From Idiomarina abyssalis (GTDB taxonomy: Bacteria; Pseudomonadota; Gammaproteobacteria; Enterobacterales; Alteromonadaceae): 64,000 nucleotides of DNA. The stretch lies in NCBI RefSeq assembly GCF_900116625.1, contig NZ_FPBE01000005.1, forward strand, positions 1 through 64,000, given 5' to 3'. Shown here piece by piece: positions 37,301-45,516 of the stretch. The notes beneath the pieces are model-generated. The model saw only the letters and a list, made by a program, of their open reading frames with translations. It ran no database searches and was not told the origin of the DNA. A program made the position numbers and the translations under genes. Each line of letters begins with the position of its first letter. The stretch's first letter is position 1.

Positions 37301-37401
37301 AATGGCAGCATGGTAAAAGCGACAATACCGAAAACCACCAGCAGAATATTCAGTACGGTTGCAAAAACCGGACGTTTTACAGAAAGGTCAGACAACAACA
37401 T
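34303..37401 (-). CDS. RND-family efflux transporter permease (HAE1-like)
   Basis: 1032 residues with 12 transmembrane helices and two large periplasmic loops. TM4 shows the proton-relay AIGLVVDDSIVVLENIYRR near residue 400, and the second half has the GLAAKNGILIVEFANQ repeat near 925. The N-terminal MLLSDLSVKRPVFATVLNI is typical of proton-driven multidrug pumps. It is preceded by its membrane-fusion partner with three bases between the genes. No outer-membrane channel gene is adjacent, so a TolC-type protein elsewhere would complete the complex. Substrates unknown. Confidence 0.94.
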   Translation of the reverse strand: MLLSDLSVKRPVFATVLNILLVVFGIVAFTMLPLREYPDIDRPIVSIDTDYPGASAEVVETQVTQLVEDRISGIEGIKNISSSSRNGRSSISIEFNLTRDIDAASNDVRERVSRVLDNLPEEADPPEVSKASSDESTIVWYNLRSESMSILELTDYAERYIVDRLSVADGVARVVIGGDRRYAMRVWLDRDAMAARQVTVTDIVSRLREENVELPAGEVESTDREFSVRMARAYLSPEDFKNLVIRQGDDGYLVRLGEVARVELGAEDDKTDFRGNGVNMVGVGVIKQSKGNTLDVVKNVHREMRKIQETLPETMYLAPSYDSSIFIQGSVDEVYNTLAVAMALVIVVIYLFLGNIRATIVPALTVPVAIIASYIVLFALGFSINLLTLLALVLAIGLVVDDSIVVLENIYRRIEEGEPPILAAYRGAREVGFAVIATTLVLISVFVPLAFLEGNIGKLFTEFAIAIAAAVAFSSIAALTLTPMLSSKVLSKKERTSKFGRAFDATFNWLERGYRNVLEKSVKRPLMAVVLVVMSGVVAFGLFSFIPQEFAPPEDRGTFYIQVRSAEGASFESSSRHMDEIEQILLPYIDEGKIDRLIVRAPGWGGSAGIAIVGAVPFDEREWSSFDLMEEMRSQLDSVVGVQAFAFMRSGISGGGGRPVQFVLQGNTYERLAEFRDIVIEEASTNPGLQNLDSDYKETLPQLLIQVDEASAADLGVSVQDIGITLQSVLGQRRVTTYLDRGEEYDVMLEGEKADYRSPSAIDNIYVRSRKSDELIPLSNLVTITEQATSARLNRYNRMRSVTIEANLAEGYSLGEALSYLEGVVQEKLPEDVSIDYKGESQLYKESGNSIIFVFGLALVITFLVLAAQFESFIHPLVIMLAVPMAIVGALLALYITGMSINIYSQIGIVMLIGLAAKNGILIVEFANQLRDSGMEFKEAVLKAAQQRLRPIVMTAFTTLMSAMPLILGSGPGAESRMVIGTVIFAGVAVSAFLTLFVIPALYIALARNTSSPMAITRKLESLQEEYPDHHS

Positions 37402-37404
37402 AAC

Positions 37405-38460
37405 TTAACCTCCCTGCACAGAAACAGGTACACCGTCACGAAGGCGAACAATGCCTTCTATAATGACTTTTTCTCCCGGCTTAAGGCCGTCAGTAATTTC
37501 TACGATTCCCGGCTTACGACGACCAATGGTCACTTCTTTTTGGCGCGCCCGGTTATCCGGAGTTAGCACATACACATATTGTCTGTTTTGAATGGGAATA
37601 AGAGCTTTTTCAGGAAGCAATAAAGCTTCATCAATGCTCCGCAATAGCGTTATCTGGAGCAACATCCCCGGACGCAGACGCTCATCATCATTATCAATTT
37701 TAGCGCGCACTTTCACGGAACGAGTCACGGGGTCAACGCGCGAATCAATACTGGAAATACGTCCGACAAACTGTTCTCCCGGGTAAGCCCGGCTGCGGGT
37801 AATCACTTCCTGATCAACGGCAATACTGGCGAAATAGCGTTCCGGAACACTAAAGTCGACTTTAATGGGCTTGATGTCATCCAGCGTTGTAAACACATCG
37901 CCGGGGCTGACTAAGGAACCTGCACTAATTTCACGAATACCCACACGGCCTGAAAACGGTGCATAAATTTTCATTTCGCGTAATGTCGCTTCAGCCACTT
38001 CTAAGTCAGCCTGCAGACCATTAACGCGTACTTGTTGCTCGTCGAACTGTTGTTGCGATGCAGCATTACCGCGGCGCAGTTCACTGACTCGTTCAAGCTG
38101 ACGTTTGGCTTCATCCAAACTAAACTTAAGCTGCTGCACACGGGCAACTTCTTTGCGAGCATTTAACTCAGCAAGCAGTTGTCCCTGCTCAACTAAGTCG
38201 CCGCTTTCAAAATAAATTTTTTCAACAACGTCCTGAGTTTGCGCGGTAATACGAACCGTTTCATTGGCCATGGCAGTGCCAAGCGCTTCAATGGTATCGC
38301 GGAACTCACTAATTTCAGCGGTCTGAATTTTCACCGGGACAGTCTGTTCCTTGCCCTCTTCAACCTTTTCTGCAGGAGGGAACCCAAACAAATACACAGC
38401 TGCCGCAATTAAAATAACGACAACAATAGTGATAGGGTTTATCCAGGAACGTTTCGCCAT
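37405..38460 (-). CDS. RND efflux periplasmic adaptor (membrane fusion protein)
   Basis: 351 residues. N-terminal membrane anchor (INPITIVVVILIAAAVYLFG), then lipoyl half-motifs, an alpha-helical hairpin (about 95-150) and beta-barrel domains ending VRLRDGVPVSVQGG. Markers are IYFESGDLVEQGQLLAEL and IYAPFSGRVGIREISAGSLVSPG. The ATG at 38460 has AGAGGT upstream; an earlier ATG at 38478 lacks this. It forms a two-gene operon with the RND permease. Confidence 0.92.
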   Translation of the reverse strand: MAKRSWINPITIVVVILIAAAVYLFGFPPAEKVEEGKEQTVPVKIQTAEISEFRDTIEALGTAMANETVRITAQTQDVVEKIYFESGDLVEQGQLLAELNARKEVARVQQLKFSLDEAKRQLERVSELRRGNAASQQQFDEQQVRVNGLQADLEVAEATLREMKIYAPFSGRVGIREISAGSLVSPGDVFTTLDDIKPIKVDFSVPERYFASIAVDQEVITRSRAYPGEQFVGRISSIDSRVDPVTRSVKVRAKIDNDDERLRPGMLLQITLLRSIDEALLLPEKALIPIQNRQYVYVLTPDNRARQKEVTIGRRKPGIVEITDGLKPGEKVIIEGIVRLRDGVPVSVQGG

Positions 38461-38510
38461 GTTTACCTCTAAGTTCATAATACAACGCCTTTAACATAGA
38501 CCATTGTACG

Positions 38511-38534
38511 CAAAACACCGCCCAAAAGGCGGTG
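38511..38534 (-). terminator. Rho-independent terminator of hemE
   Basis: CACCGCC (38516-38522) and GGCGGTG (38528-38534) form a perfect 7-base stem. On the minus strand it is followed by TTTTG. It lies about 35 bases past the hemE stop, upstream of the RND operon. Confidence 0.68.
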
Positions 38535-38569
38535 CACTTAACGAGGATTATAGCGGTTTAATCGCAAAT

Positions 38570-39646
38570 TCAGTCGTTTGAATGAAACGCTGGGCTGTAT
38601 TTATGAATGGCGTTAATAAAAGCAGCGGCGTGTTCCGGGTCGACCTCAGGGTGAATGCCATGACCTAAGTTGAAAACATGGCCGGTACCTGAACCATAGC
38701 TTTGTAATATGGTTTGTACTTCTTCTTCAATACGCTCTGGCTTAGCATAAAGCACACTGGGGTCCATATTACCCTGTAGAGCAACTTGCCCGCCGACACG
38801 CCCTCTGGCATCACCTAAGTCGGTTGTCCAATCCACACCCAGCGCATCCGCACCAGTCGCCGCCATAGCTTCCAGCCATTGCCCGCCATTTTTAGTAAAT
38901 AACGTAACAGGCACTTTGCGTCCGTCGGCTTCCCGTGTAAGGCCAGCCACAATTTTTTCCATATAAGCCAGAGAGAATGCTTTGTAGTCGCGCGGAGAGA
39001 GAACACCGCCCCAGGTATCGAATATCATGACCGACTGCGCGCCTGCAGCAATTTGCGCGTTTAGGTACTGAGTCACTGATTCAGCCAATACACTCAGCAA
39101 GGTATGCATGGCTTCAGGGTCAGCAAACATTAGCTGCTTCACTTTAGAAAAGTTTTTGGTGCTGCCACCTTCAACCATATAGGTCGCCAGTGTCCATGGG
39201 CTTCCAGAGAAACCAATAAGCGGCACACTGCCATTCAGTTCATGACGGATAGCACGCACGGCATCCATAACGTAACCCAGCTCGTCTTCCATATCGGGCA
39301 CGGCCAGGTTTTTAATAGCGGCCATACTGCGTACCGGGTCTTTAAACTTTGGCCCCTCACCTGTTTCAAAATATAAGCCCAGACCCATGGCGTCAGGAAT
39401 GGTCAGAATATCACTGAAGAGTATGGCGGCATCCAGGTCAAACCGGCGCAACGGCTGCATGGTCACTTCGCAAGCGAGTTCAGTATTGCGGCATAGTGAC
39501 ATAAAGTCGCCTGCCTGCGCGCGCACTTCTTTATACTCAGGTAAATAGCGTCCAGCCTGACGCATCATCCAGACGGGAGTGCGATCAACAGGTTGTTTTG
39601 CCAATGCACGAAGGTAACGATCATTTTTAAGCGCCGGAGCGGTCAT
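38570..39646 (-). CDS. hemE: Uroporphyrinogen decarboxylase HemE
   Basis: Decarboxylates the four acetate groups of uroporphyrinogen III to give coproporphyrinogen III in haem synthesis. It has 358 residues (E. coli 354). The signature [16 protein letters not shown] is near residue 25, [15 protein letters not shown] near 75, and [17 protein letters not shown] near 145, with the conserved HGIHPEV tail. It follows nudC in the same direction with a 78-base gap; the order rsd-nudC-hemE matches E. coli, although rsd here is divergent. Confidence 0.97.
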   Translation of the reverse strand: MTAPALKNDRYLRALAKQPVDRTPVWMMRQAGRYLPEYKEVRAQAGDFMSLCRNTELACEVTMQPLRRFDLDAAILFSDILTIPDAMGLGLYFETGEGPKFKDPVRSMAAIKNLAVPDMEDELGYVMDAVRAIRHELNGSVPLIGFSGSPWTLATYMVEGGSTKNFSKVKQLMFADPEAMHTLLSVLAESVTQYLNAQIAAGAQSVMIFDTWGGVLSPRDYKAFSLAYMEKIVAGLTREADGRKVPVTLFTKNGGQWLEAMAATGADALGVDWTTDLGDARGRVGGQVALQGNMDPSVLYAKPERIEEEVQTILQSYGSGTGHVFNLGHGIHPEVDPEHAAAFINAIHKYSPAFHSND

Positions 39647-39724
39647 AGCGAATCCAATTTTTAATCAACATCAATGCCCGGTATTTTATCAGTCCGCAGG
39701 CATTGGCTCCATGAAAACTTGTGC

Positions 39725-40522
39725 TTACCTCTTTTGAGAGAGATCAATCAAGGTTCTTGCTATGGTTCCCTCGGGGGGGAGCATGGGCAGATTATCAAAA
39801 GCAAACCAGTCGCCGGTAATCAGTTCGTGTGGGTCAATATGCAGCTCACCTTCTGCCCACTCGGCGGTAAACCCCATCATCAATGAATGAGGGAAAGACC
39901 AGGGCTGACTCAAATGGTATTGAATGTTCTTAACGCGAATTCCTGCTTCCTCATAAACTTCTCGCTCTAATGCCTGCTCCAGACTCTCACCCGCCTCAAC
40001 AAAGCCAGCGAGAATGGAGTGCAGTCCGGCTTTATGTCGCTTACCCTGAGCCAATAAAATGTTATCGCCTTTGCGAATAGCAACAATAATGCACGGCGAC
40101 ACTCTGGGGTAACAGCGATGCTGGCATTGGTTGCAGTGCATTGCCAATTCCCATTCGATAGCCTGCATCCGCGCACCACAGCGACCGCAGAACCGGTGTG
40201 TATTGAGGAAGTCACTGAACTGGCGTGCCCTGCCGGCCATTGCAAACTTTTCCATGTCTTCAACGGCAAGAAGCTGTCGCAAGGGAGCAAACTCACCTCC
40301 TGTAAATTGCTCATCCAGGTAATCTGCCATTACCAGATAGCAACTGCGCTCACGCAGCTCACCTATCTCGACAACCCGGTATTCATCCAAACCCGGGAAG
40401 CTTAGCTCCTGTAAACAGCCAAATGGCACTTCGCCGGCCGCATCTAAAAAAAGGTGATCGGAGCTGACGACGAACCACCATGCTGGTTCATCATCTGCAG
40501 GTTTTGAATACAAAGTGGCCAT
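39725..40522 (-). CDS. nudC: NAD-capped RNA hydrolase / NADH pyrophosphatase NudC
   Basis: Nudix enzyme that removes the NAD cap from RNA and hydrolyses NADH to NMNH and AMP. It has 265 residues. The zinc ribbon CGRCGARM plus CNQC (residues about 112-135) precedes the Nudix box GFVEAGESLEQALEREVYEE near residue 173, followed by the NudC-specific SQPWSFPHSLMMGF. It is divergent from rsd. The ribosome site is weak. Confidence 0.94.
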   Translation of the reverse strand: MATLYSKPADDEPAWWFVVSSDHLFLDAAGEVPFGCLQELSFPGLDEYRVVEIGELRERSCYLVMADYLDEQFTGGEFAPLRQLLAVEDMEKFAMAGRARQFSDFLNTHRFCGRCGARMQAIEWELAMHCNQCQHRCYPRVSPCIIVAIRKGDNILLAQGKRHKAGLHSILAGFVEAGESLEQALEREVYEEAGIRVKNIQYHLSQPWSFPHSLMMGFTAEWAEGELHIDPHELITGDWFAFDNLPMLPPEGTIARTLIDLSQKR

Positions 40523-40624
40523 AATAATTCCGCGTATCGAATCCGCTGAGTTTTCTGTAAAATCAGTTGAGTTCTAATGCTTCTGAATTTACATTAGGTA
40601 CTGAAACTATAAACGGAGAGTATC

Positions 40625-41101
40625 ATGTTAAGCCGTAATGAGCAGGCAAAAAAGCGCTGGGGTGGCGCTCATAAAAGTATCGATATCTGGTTGTCTGAAC
40701 GCCAGGACTTATTAGTTAATTACTTTAAGCTTGCCGCGCTCCCTCCTTACGAAAGCATCCGTCAAGGCTTACCTGATGTTGTCGATATCCGGAACTTTTG
40801 CGGTCAGCTGGTCGACTATGTATCAAGCGGTCATTTTGAAATTTATGATCAAATTGTGCGCGAGGCCAGCTCGCAGGGAAACTCTGTTGATGACCTAGCA
40901 GATGAGCTATTTCCTTTAATTTCTGACACGACCGAGATTGCCTTAGACTTTAACGATAAATACGGGGATATCAGTTCCACGGACCACTGTGAAACCTTCG
41001 ATAGAGACTTATCCGCATTAGGCGAAGCGCTTGAGTTAAGAATGGAATTTGAAGATAAACTCCTCAACCATTTAGACGAACATAATTTAATACCCGCCTA
41101 G
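40625..41101 (+). CDS. rsd: Regulator of sigma D (Rsd/AlgQ family)
   Basis: Anti-sigma-70 factor, 158 residues, all helical. It starts MLSRNEQAKKRWGGAHKSID with the following LSERQDLLVNYFKL, as in E. coli Rsd, and keeps LPDVVDIRNFCGQLVDYVS and the FEIYDQI segment. It is thought to bind region 4 of RpoD in stationary phase. An ACGGAG site precedes the ATG, and it ends in a strong bidirectional terminator shared with the convergent FkpA-like gene. Confidence 0.93.
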   Translation: MLSRNEQAKKRWGGAHKSIDIWLSERQDLLVNYFKLAALPPYESIRQGLPDVVDIRNFCGQLVDYVSSGHFEIYDQIVREASSQGNSVDDLADELFPLISDTTEIALDFNDKYGDISSTDHCETFDRDLSALGEALELRMEFEDKLLNHLDEHNLIPA

Positions 41102-41116
41102 CACAGTTACCAACAA

Positions 41117-41146
41117 AAAAGCGCCGGCAAATCTACCGGCGCTTTT
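41117..41146. terminator. Bidirectional terminator between rsd and the FkpA-like gene
   Basis: AAAAGCGCCGG (41117-41127) and CCGGCGCTTTT (41136-41146) are perfect arms around an eight-base loop. A-runs and T-runs on both sides let it end transcription from either direction. Confidence 0.9.
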
Positions 41147-41166
41147 ATCAATCAAACCTGTTTATT

Positions 41167-41913
41167 TTACTCTTGCTCTGTATCCAGTTCGTCTTTTTGA
41201 ACGTTCAGCAATTCAACAGTAAAAATTAGCGTTGAGTTTGGTGGTATCTGGCCACCACCCACTTCGCGCTCACCGTAAGCCAGTTCAGCCGGAATCACGA
41301 AGCGATATTTACCGCCTTCTTTCATCAGCTGCAAACCTTCTGTCCAGCCAGGAATAACGCGGTTCAATGGAAATGATGTTGGCTCGCCACGCTCGTAAGA
41401 GCTGTCAAACACCTCGCCATTTACCAGCGTACCTTCATAGTGAACTTCAACCATGTCGGTTTCTGAAGGGCTGACTCCATCACCTTCTTCCAGCACTTCG
41501 TACTGAAGACCTGAGTCAGTGGTTTGCACACCTTCTTTCTTCGCGTTTTCAGCTAAATAAGCCTTGCCTTCTTCTTCTGACTTTTTACCTAAAACGTTTT
41601 GGCGCTGTTCCATGACTTCCTGACGCATCGCGTTTAGAATTTCTTCTGCTTCTTCATCAGTCAGTTGAGGATCACCTTTTATCGCATCGACAAAGCCGGC
41701 AATAACAACATCACGCTCAAGCATATAATCCGCTTCTTCCTGACGCTCCAGGTTACGCGCGATAAAGCCACCAACAGACGAGCCTAAGGCATACGCCTGC
41801 TTATCTTTCTCATCAACTAATTCAGTGTCATTAGCAGGAAATTTCTCTTGTGAACAAGCAGTCAGCGCCAGCGCGATGGCTGAGATAGCTAACGGCTTCA
41901 TCAGTTGTTTCAT
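41167..41913 (-). CDS. fkpA: FKBP-type peptidyl-prolyl isomerase lipoprotein (FkpA-like)
   Basis: 248 residues. A signal peptide ends LALTAC with Cys20 as lipid anchor. The N-terminal dimerisation domain (about 30-135, KQAYALGSSVGGFIARN, coiled helices) is followed by a C-terminal FKBP domain with VEVHYEGTLVNGEVFDSSYERG, the VIPGWTEGLQLMKEGG core and PAELAYGERE. It assists folding of periplasmic and outer-membrane proteins. The ATG at 41913 has GGAGAAAA upstream. In E. coli fkpA is a soluble periplasmic protein next to slyX; here slyX is also near (43000), with a WD40 lipoprotein between. Confidence 0.88.
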   Translation of the reverse strand: MKQLMKPLAISAIALALTACSQEKFPANDTELVDEKDKQAYALGSSVGGFIARNLERQEEADYMLERDVVIAGFVDAIKGDPQLTDEEAEEILNAMRQEVMEQRQNVLGKKSEEEGKAYLAENAKKEGVQTTDSGLQYEVLEEGDGVSPSETDMVEVHYEGTLVNGEVFDSSYERGEPTSFPLNRVIPGWTEGLQLMKEGGKYRFVIPAELAYGEREVGGGQIPPNSTLIFTVELLNVQKDELDTEQE

Positions 41914-42007
41914 CGTTTTCTCCAATTATCGTCTTGCATCCTTTCGGACTATGCCATAATAGTGTTATGTAACAGACCCATACTACACAACCATAAGGAA
42001 CTTGCCT

Positions 42008-43003
42008 ATGCCTTTTCTCAAGCTGTGCAGCGCACTCATGCTGCTCATTGCCATGGCAGGTTGCCAACCATCACCAGAGAAGGTCAATAAAGCAATTCAC
42101 GCGGAAAATGGCACCTACGCCGCCGATATAGCTGATGATGGCAGTTTCAGTCTGGTTTCTACAGATGAGACCGGGTTACTGCTTTGGCCACGTTACGCCA
42201 CCAATGCAAAGTATCAGTGGCAACATAATGAAAGTGAAGTTTCGCAAATTATCGATGTTGATATCAGCGCAGATGGCGCAGTTGCCGTCGCTGCTTCTCG
42301 TAAAGAGTTCTCCATGTGGGACATTGAGAGCGGCGAAAACTTAGGGTTCTGGAAAATAGGTTCCGGGGGTATACAAAAACTTGTCGTCAGTAAAAAGGGC
42401 GGAACAGTGGTGCTGGGCAAGCGTGATGGCACACAGGTTGCTTTTAACCCTGCTTCAGGTCGGCGCATTGAATTTTATGGTCATACCGAAACCATTAATG
42501 CACTGGATATTTCTCCCAACGGTTTTTATGTGCTCAGCGGTTCTAATGATCACTCAGCCATACTATGGGATACCCGTAGCGGACAAATTGTCCACCGCTG
42601 GCCACTAGACGGACGCACCACGCAGGTTGCTCTGCACCCCGGTGGACATTTCGCATTTATTGCAGACGCTACCGATAACGCCGTTATCCGCTCTCTCCCT
42701 GATGGAAAACCCGTTTCCAAGCTTAAATTCATGGAGCGTCATAAAATTTTTAGCGCCGCTCGCTTTAGCGCATCCGGTGACTATCTCCTTACCGGGTCAC
42801 CATCACGTCAAATTGCAATTTGGGACACAGCGACAGGAAAACAACTCTCGCATTGGCGGGTGGATTTACGCGACGGTGGCCGCCCAAGCAACGCTTCTGT
42901 GTTATCTGTCGTCTTCGATGAAGAAGAACAAATGGTTATTAGTGAAAGTTCTGCCGGCCTCGCCGAGTGGTGGAATATTGATTTAACAGGTAGTAAAGAA
43001 TGA
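42008..43003 (+). CDS. WD40-repeat lipoprotein
   Basis: 331 residues. Lipoprotein signal LIAMAGC with Cys19 as anchor, then a beta-propeller of about six or seven repeats. Each unit shows D/N-IS and a closing W-D: LWPRY, MWDIESG, AFNPASGRR, LWDTRSGQIVHRW, IWDTATGKQLSHW, EWWNID. It is probably a surface or periplasmic scaffold and carries no catalytic motif. AAGGAA is seven bases before the ATG; a TTG two codons earlier is less likely. It ends four bases into slyX (ATGA), so the two are coupled. Confidence 0.85.
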   Translation: MPFLKLCSALMLLIAMAGCQPSPEKVNKAIHAENGTYAADIADDGSFSLVSTDETGLLLWPRYATNAKYQWQHNESEVSQIIDVDISADGAVAVAASRKEFSMWDIESGENLGFWKIGSGGIQKLVVSKKGGTVVLGKRDGTQVAFNPASGRRIEFYGHTETINALDISPNGFYVLSGSNDHSAILWDTRSGQIVHRWPLDGRTTQVALHPGGHFAFIADATDNAVIRSLPDGKPVSKLKFMERHKIFSAARFSASGDYLLTGSPSRQIAIWDTATGKQLSHWRVDLRDGGRPSNASVLSVVFDEEEQMVISESSAGLAEWWNIDLTGSKE

Positions 43004-43224
43004 CAATAGAAAAAATTGAAGCGCAGTTGGATAACCTGGAAATGCAGCTCACCTTTCAGGAAGACACCATCAACTCATTAAATAAGCTGGTTACCGAACA
43101 AACTCAACAAATGACTGAAATGCAAAAGCAGATTCGGTGGCTGGGCAAACGCTTAAAACAAATGCAGGAGAATCAGTCAACTGACTCCGATCCGGCCGCT
43201 GAACCACCGCCACCTCACTATTAA
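43000..43224 (+). CDS. slyX: SlyX family protein
   Basis: 74-residue cytoplasmic coiled-coil protein: LEMQLTFQEDTINSLNKLV is the family signature and the C-terminal end is Pro-rich (PPPPHY). The function is unknown; the name comes from its neighbourhood to slyD in E. coli. The ATG overlaps the stop of the WD40 lipoprotein. Confidence 0.9.
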   Translation: MTIEKIEAQLDNLEMQLTFQEDTINSLNKLVTEQTQQMTEMQKQIRWLGKRLKQMQENQSTDSDPAAEPPPPHY

Positions 43225-43240
43225 AGTCATCGAGTTTACC

Positions 43241-43269
43241 TTGACCTTGGTAAAACAGGTCAGTATAAC
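43241..43269 (+). promoter_or_regulatory. Sigma-70 promoter of prkB with overlapping inverted repeat
   Basis: TTGACC (43241-43246), exactly 17 bases, TATAAC (43264-43269), about 30 bases before the prkB ATG. An inverted repeat, TTTACC (43235-43240) and GGTAAA (43249-43254), surrounds the -35 element and is placed to act as an operator. Confidence 0.72.
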
Positions 43270-43299
43270 AACTGTTCTTATTTAGTTTGCGAGAATGTT

Positions 43300-44199
43300 A
43301 TGTCATCGAAGCACCCGATAATTGCCGTTACCGGTTCATCAGGAGCAGGAACTACCACAACAGGTCAGGCGGTACGCCACATCTTTCGCTCGTTAGATGT
43401 CAGCGCCGCCTTTGTGGAAGGCGACAGTTTTCATCGCTATTCTCGCCCCGAAATGGATTTGGCCATTCGCAAAGCGCAAGAGCAAGGGCGGCATATCAGT
43501 TACTTTGGAGCTGAAGCCAACGACTTCGACCGTCTGGAGTCTTTATTTCGTTCATACTCGCAAACTGGTAACGGTAAAGTTCGTCGTTACTTACACAGCT
43601 TTGACGATGCCGTGCCTTATAACCAGATGCCCGGCACGTTCACCCCATGGGAAGAGCTTCCAGAGAGCACCGATGCCTTATTCTACGAAGGTTTACATGG
43701 CGGTGTCTGTGGTAATGGTTACGACGTTGCGCAGTATGTCGACCTGCTGATAGGTATGGTACCCATCGTTAACCTGGAATGGATCCAGAAACTGATTCGT
43801 GACACATCTGAGCGCGGTCACTCACGTGAAGCGGTAACGACCAGTATCGTGCGTGGTATGGAAGATTACATTCACCATATTGTGCCGCAATTCTCGAGAA
43901 CTCATATTAACTTTCAGCGGGTTCCCACTGTCGATACCTCAAACCCGTTTAGCGCAAAAGACATACCATCGCTGGATGAGAGCTTTGTTGTCATACGTTT
44001 TCGTGGTATTAAAAACGTCGACTTCCCGTATTATCTGCAAATGATTGATGGCTCGTTTATGTCGAGGACCAACACCCTGGTTGTGCCCGGCGGCAAAATG
44101 GCGTTAGCTATGGAATTGATTTTAACGCCGCTTATTGAACAAATTATGGAAAGGAAAAACCAGGTACGGCGTCAAGTTGACTGGATATCAAGTAAGTAA
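43300..44199 (+). CDS. prkB: Phosphoribulokinase-family protein PrkB
   Basis: 299 residues with a P-loop (VTGSSGAGTTTTG, near residue 10) and the PRK signatures EGDSFHRYSRPEMD and FYEGLHGGVCGNGYDVAQYVDLLIG. It is the type found in E. coli (prkB, next to yhfA) and many heterotrophs that lack RuBisCO. No RuBisCO or other Calvin-cycle gene is in this window apart from rpe (55605-56279), so carbon fixation is not implied. The substrate in heterotrophs is unproven. The nearby yhfA-like gene keeps the E. coli neighbourhood. It has its own promoter. Confidence 0.93.
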   Translation: MSSKHPIIAVTGSSGAGTTTTGQAVRHIFRSLDVSAAFVEGDSFHRYSRPEMDLAIRKAQEQGRHISYFGAEANDFDRLESLFRSYSQTGNGKVRRYLHSFDDAVPYNQMPGTFTPWEELPESTDALFYEGLHGGVCGNGYDVAQYVDLLIGMVPIVNLEWIQKLIRDTSERGHSREAVTTSIVRGMEDYIHHIVPQFSRTHINFQRVPTVDTSNPFSAKDIPSLDESFVVIRFRGIKNVDFPYYLQMIDGSFMSRTNTLVVPGGKMALAMELILTPLIEQIMERKNQVRRQVDWISSK

Positions 44200-45051
44200 C
44201 TACTCACCAACCAGCCAGCGGCTGTGAAAGTTCGCACCTTTGTCCTGCGCTAATGTTTTGCATAACAAAGGCAGTAATTGCTCACTGTCCTGAACGACAC
44301 CATAAGGCGGATTCACCCAAAGAAAGCCACAGCCATGGAGACCTTTACGTTCATCGTTTGTTCGTATGTTGAGCTCCATTATCATGGTTTTAGGAATACC
44401 CGGAAGAGCGGCAACATCACGATGAAAAGCCGCTGTTTTCAACTCGTCTTTTATTGGGTACCAAACCGCGAAACTGCCGCTTTTCCAGCGCTTCAAACCC
44501 TGTTTAAGAGCATCAACCACGTCATCGAATTCGCTTGTATTTTCAAACGGTGGGTCTATCAGAACCAGGCCCCGCTTTTCAATTGGGGGCAATTGTGAAC
44601 GAACCGCTTCATACCCATTCACCGGCGCCAGTACCTGCACCTGTTGATGTCTTCCTAAAGGCGTCTGTTTAAGCGTTTCTGCATCTTCTTTGTGCAATTC
44701 ACAAACAACCAGCCGGTCCCCCTCGCGCAGAAACTCTGAGGTTAGCACGGGCGACCCCGGGTAATAACACAAACTCTCACTGCCTGGGTTAAGACCACTG
44801 ACAATTCGTAAATACTGCTTTGCTAAGGGCTCATCTGCCGCTTGCTCAGCAAAGCGCACAATACCTTGTTCGGCTTCTGCCGTTCTAACGGCTTCGTCAC
44901 CTTGTAAATCGTAATAGCCAATACCACCATGGGTATCCAGTACAAAATATGGCTTGTTCTTCTGCTGAAAGTACTCAAGTGCACGGGCCTGCAGCAAATG
45001 TTTAAAAACATCCGCAAAGTTGCCCGCGTGAAAAATGTGTCGGTAATTCAA
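44200..45051 (-). CDS. rlmJ: 23S rRNA (adenine(2030)-N6)-methyltransferase RlmJ
   Basis: 283 residues. Family markers: YRHIFHAGNFADVFKH at the N-terminus, LDTHGGIGYYDL (SAM loop), YPGSPVLTSEFLR and the catalytic DPPFE near residue 165. The start appears to be TTG at 45051, three bases after the stop of the OsmC-family gene upstream, with only a weak ribosome site. It is probably co-transcribed with that gene. Confidence 0.95.
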   Translation of the reverse strand: MNYRHIFHAGNFADVFKHLLQARALEYFQQKNKPYFVLDTHGGIGYYDLQGDEAVRTAEAEQGIVRFAEQAADEPLAKQYLRIVSGLNPGSESLCYYPGSPVLTSEFLREGDRLVVCELHKEDAETLKQTPLGRHQQVQVLAPVNGYEAVRSQLPPIEKRGLVLIDPPFENTSEFDDVVDALKQGLKRWKSGSFAVWYPIKDELKTAAFHRDVAALPGIPKTMIMELNIRTNDERKGLHGCGFLWVNPPYGVVQDSEQLLPLLCKTLAQDKGANFHSRWLVGE

Positions 45052-45054
45052 AGG

Positions 45055-45486
45055 TCAGTCGTCTTTTTGAGGAGATTCAATGCGATAGCTGTGTGTCATT
45101 TTAACGGAAGCTTCCAGCATTTTAGCAACAGAACAATATTTATCGGCTGAAAGCTTTACTGCACGTTCAACATGCTTTTCGTTAATGTCTTCACCCACCA
45201 CAACAAATTCCAAATGAATTTCGGTAAAGACTTTAGGAACTGACTCCGCCCGCTTACCGGATAACTCGCAGTAACAGCGATGTAGGTTTTGTTTGGCTTT
45301 TTTAAGGATGCTGACAACATCAACCGATGCGCAACTTCCTGCGGACATCAGCACCATTTCCATTGGGCTTGGCGCATTCCCCGGGCTGTCACCGTCCATG
45401 ACCACCTGATGGCCACTACCTGATGTAGCCACAAAGGTCATATCATCAACCCAGGCAACCTTCGCGCTCATATTATTTGCTGACAT
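45055..45486 (-). CDS. OsmC family protein (YhfA-like)
   Basis: 143 residues of the OsmC/Ohr fold. The two redox cysteines lie in AGSCASVDVV and DKYCSVAKML, and APSPMEMVLMSA is typical. It closely resembles E. coli YhfA, whose role is unclear; Ohr/OsmC relatives reduce organic hydroperoxides. It lies three bases upstream of rlmJ and near prkB, matching the E. coli prkB-yhfA neighbourhood. The first of two in-frame ATGs, 45486, is used because AAGGA lies upstream of it. Confidence 0.9.
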   Translation of the reverse strand: MSANNMSAKVAWVDDMTFVATSGSGHQVVMDGDSPGNAPSPMEMVLMSAGSCASVDVVSILKKAKQNLHRCYCELSGKRAESVPKVFTEIHLEFVVVGEDINEKHVERAVKLSADKYCSVAKMLEASVKMTHSYRIESPQKDD

Positions 45487-45516
45487 TAGGAGAATCCTTA
45501 CTGGAGTGCTTAAAAA

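Noticed and set aside
43300-44199. Evidence of Calvin-cycle carbon fixation
   Set aside because: This kinase type is common in heterotrophs with the same neighbours. No RuBisCO or carboxysome gene is in the window.
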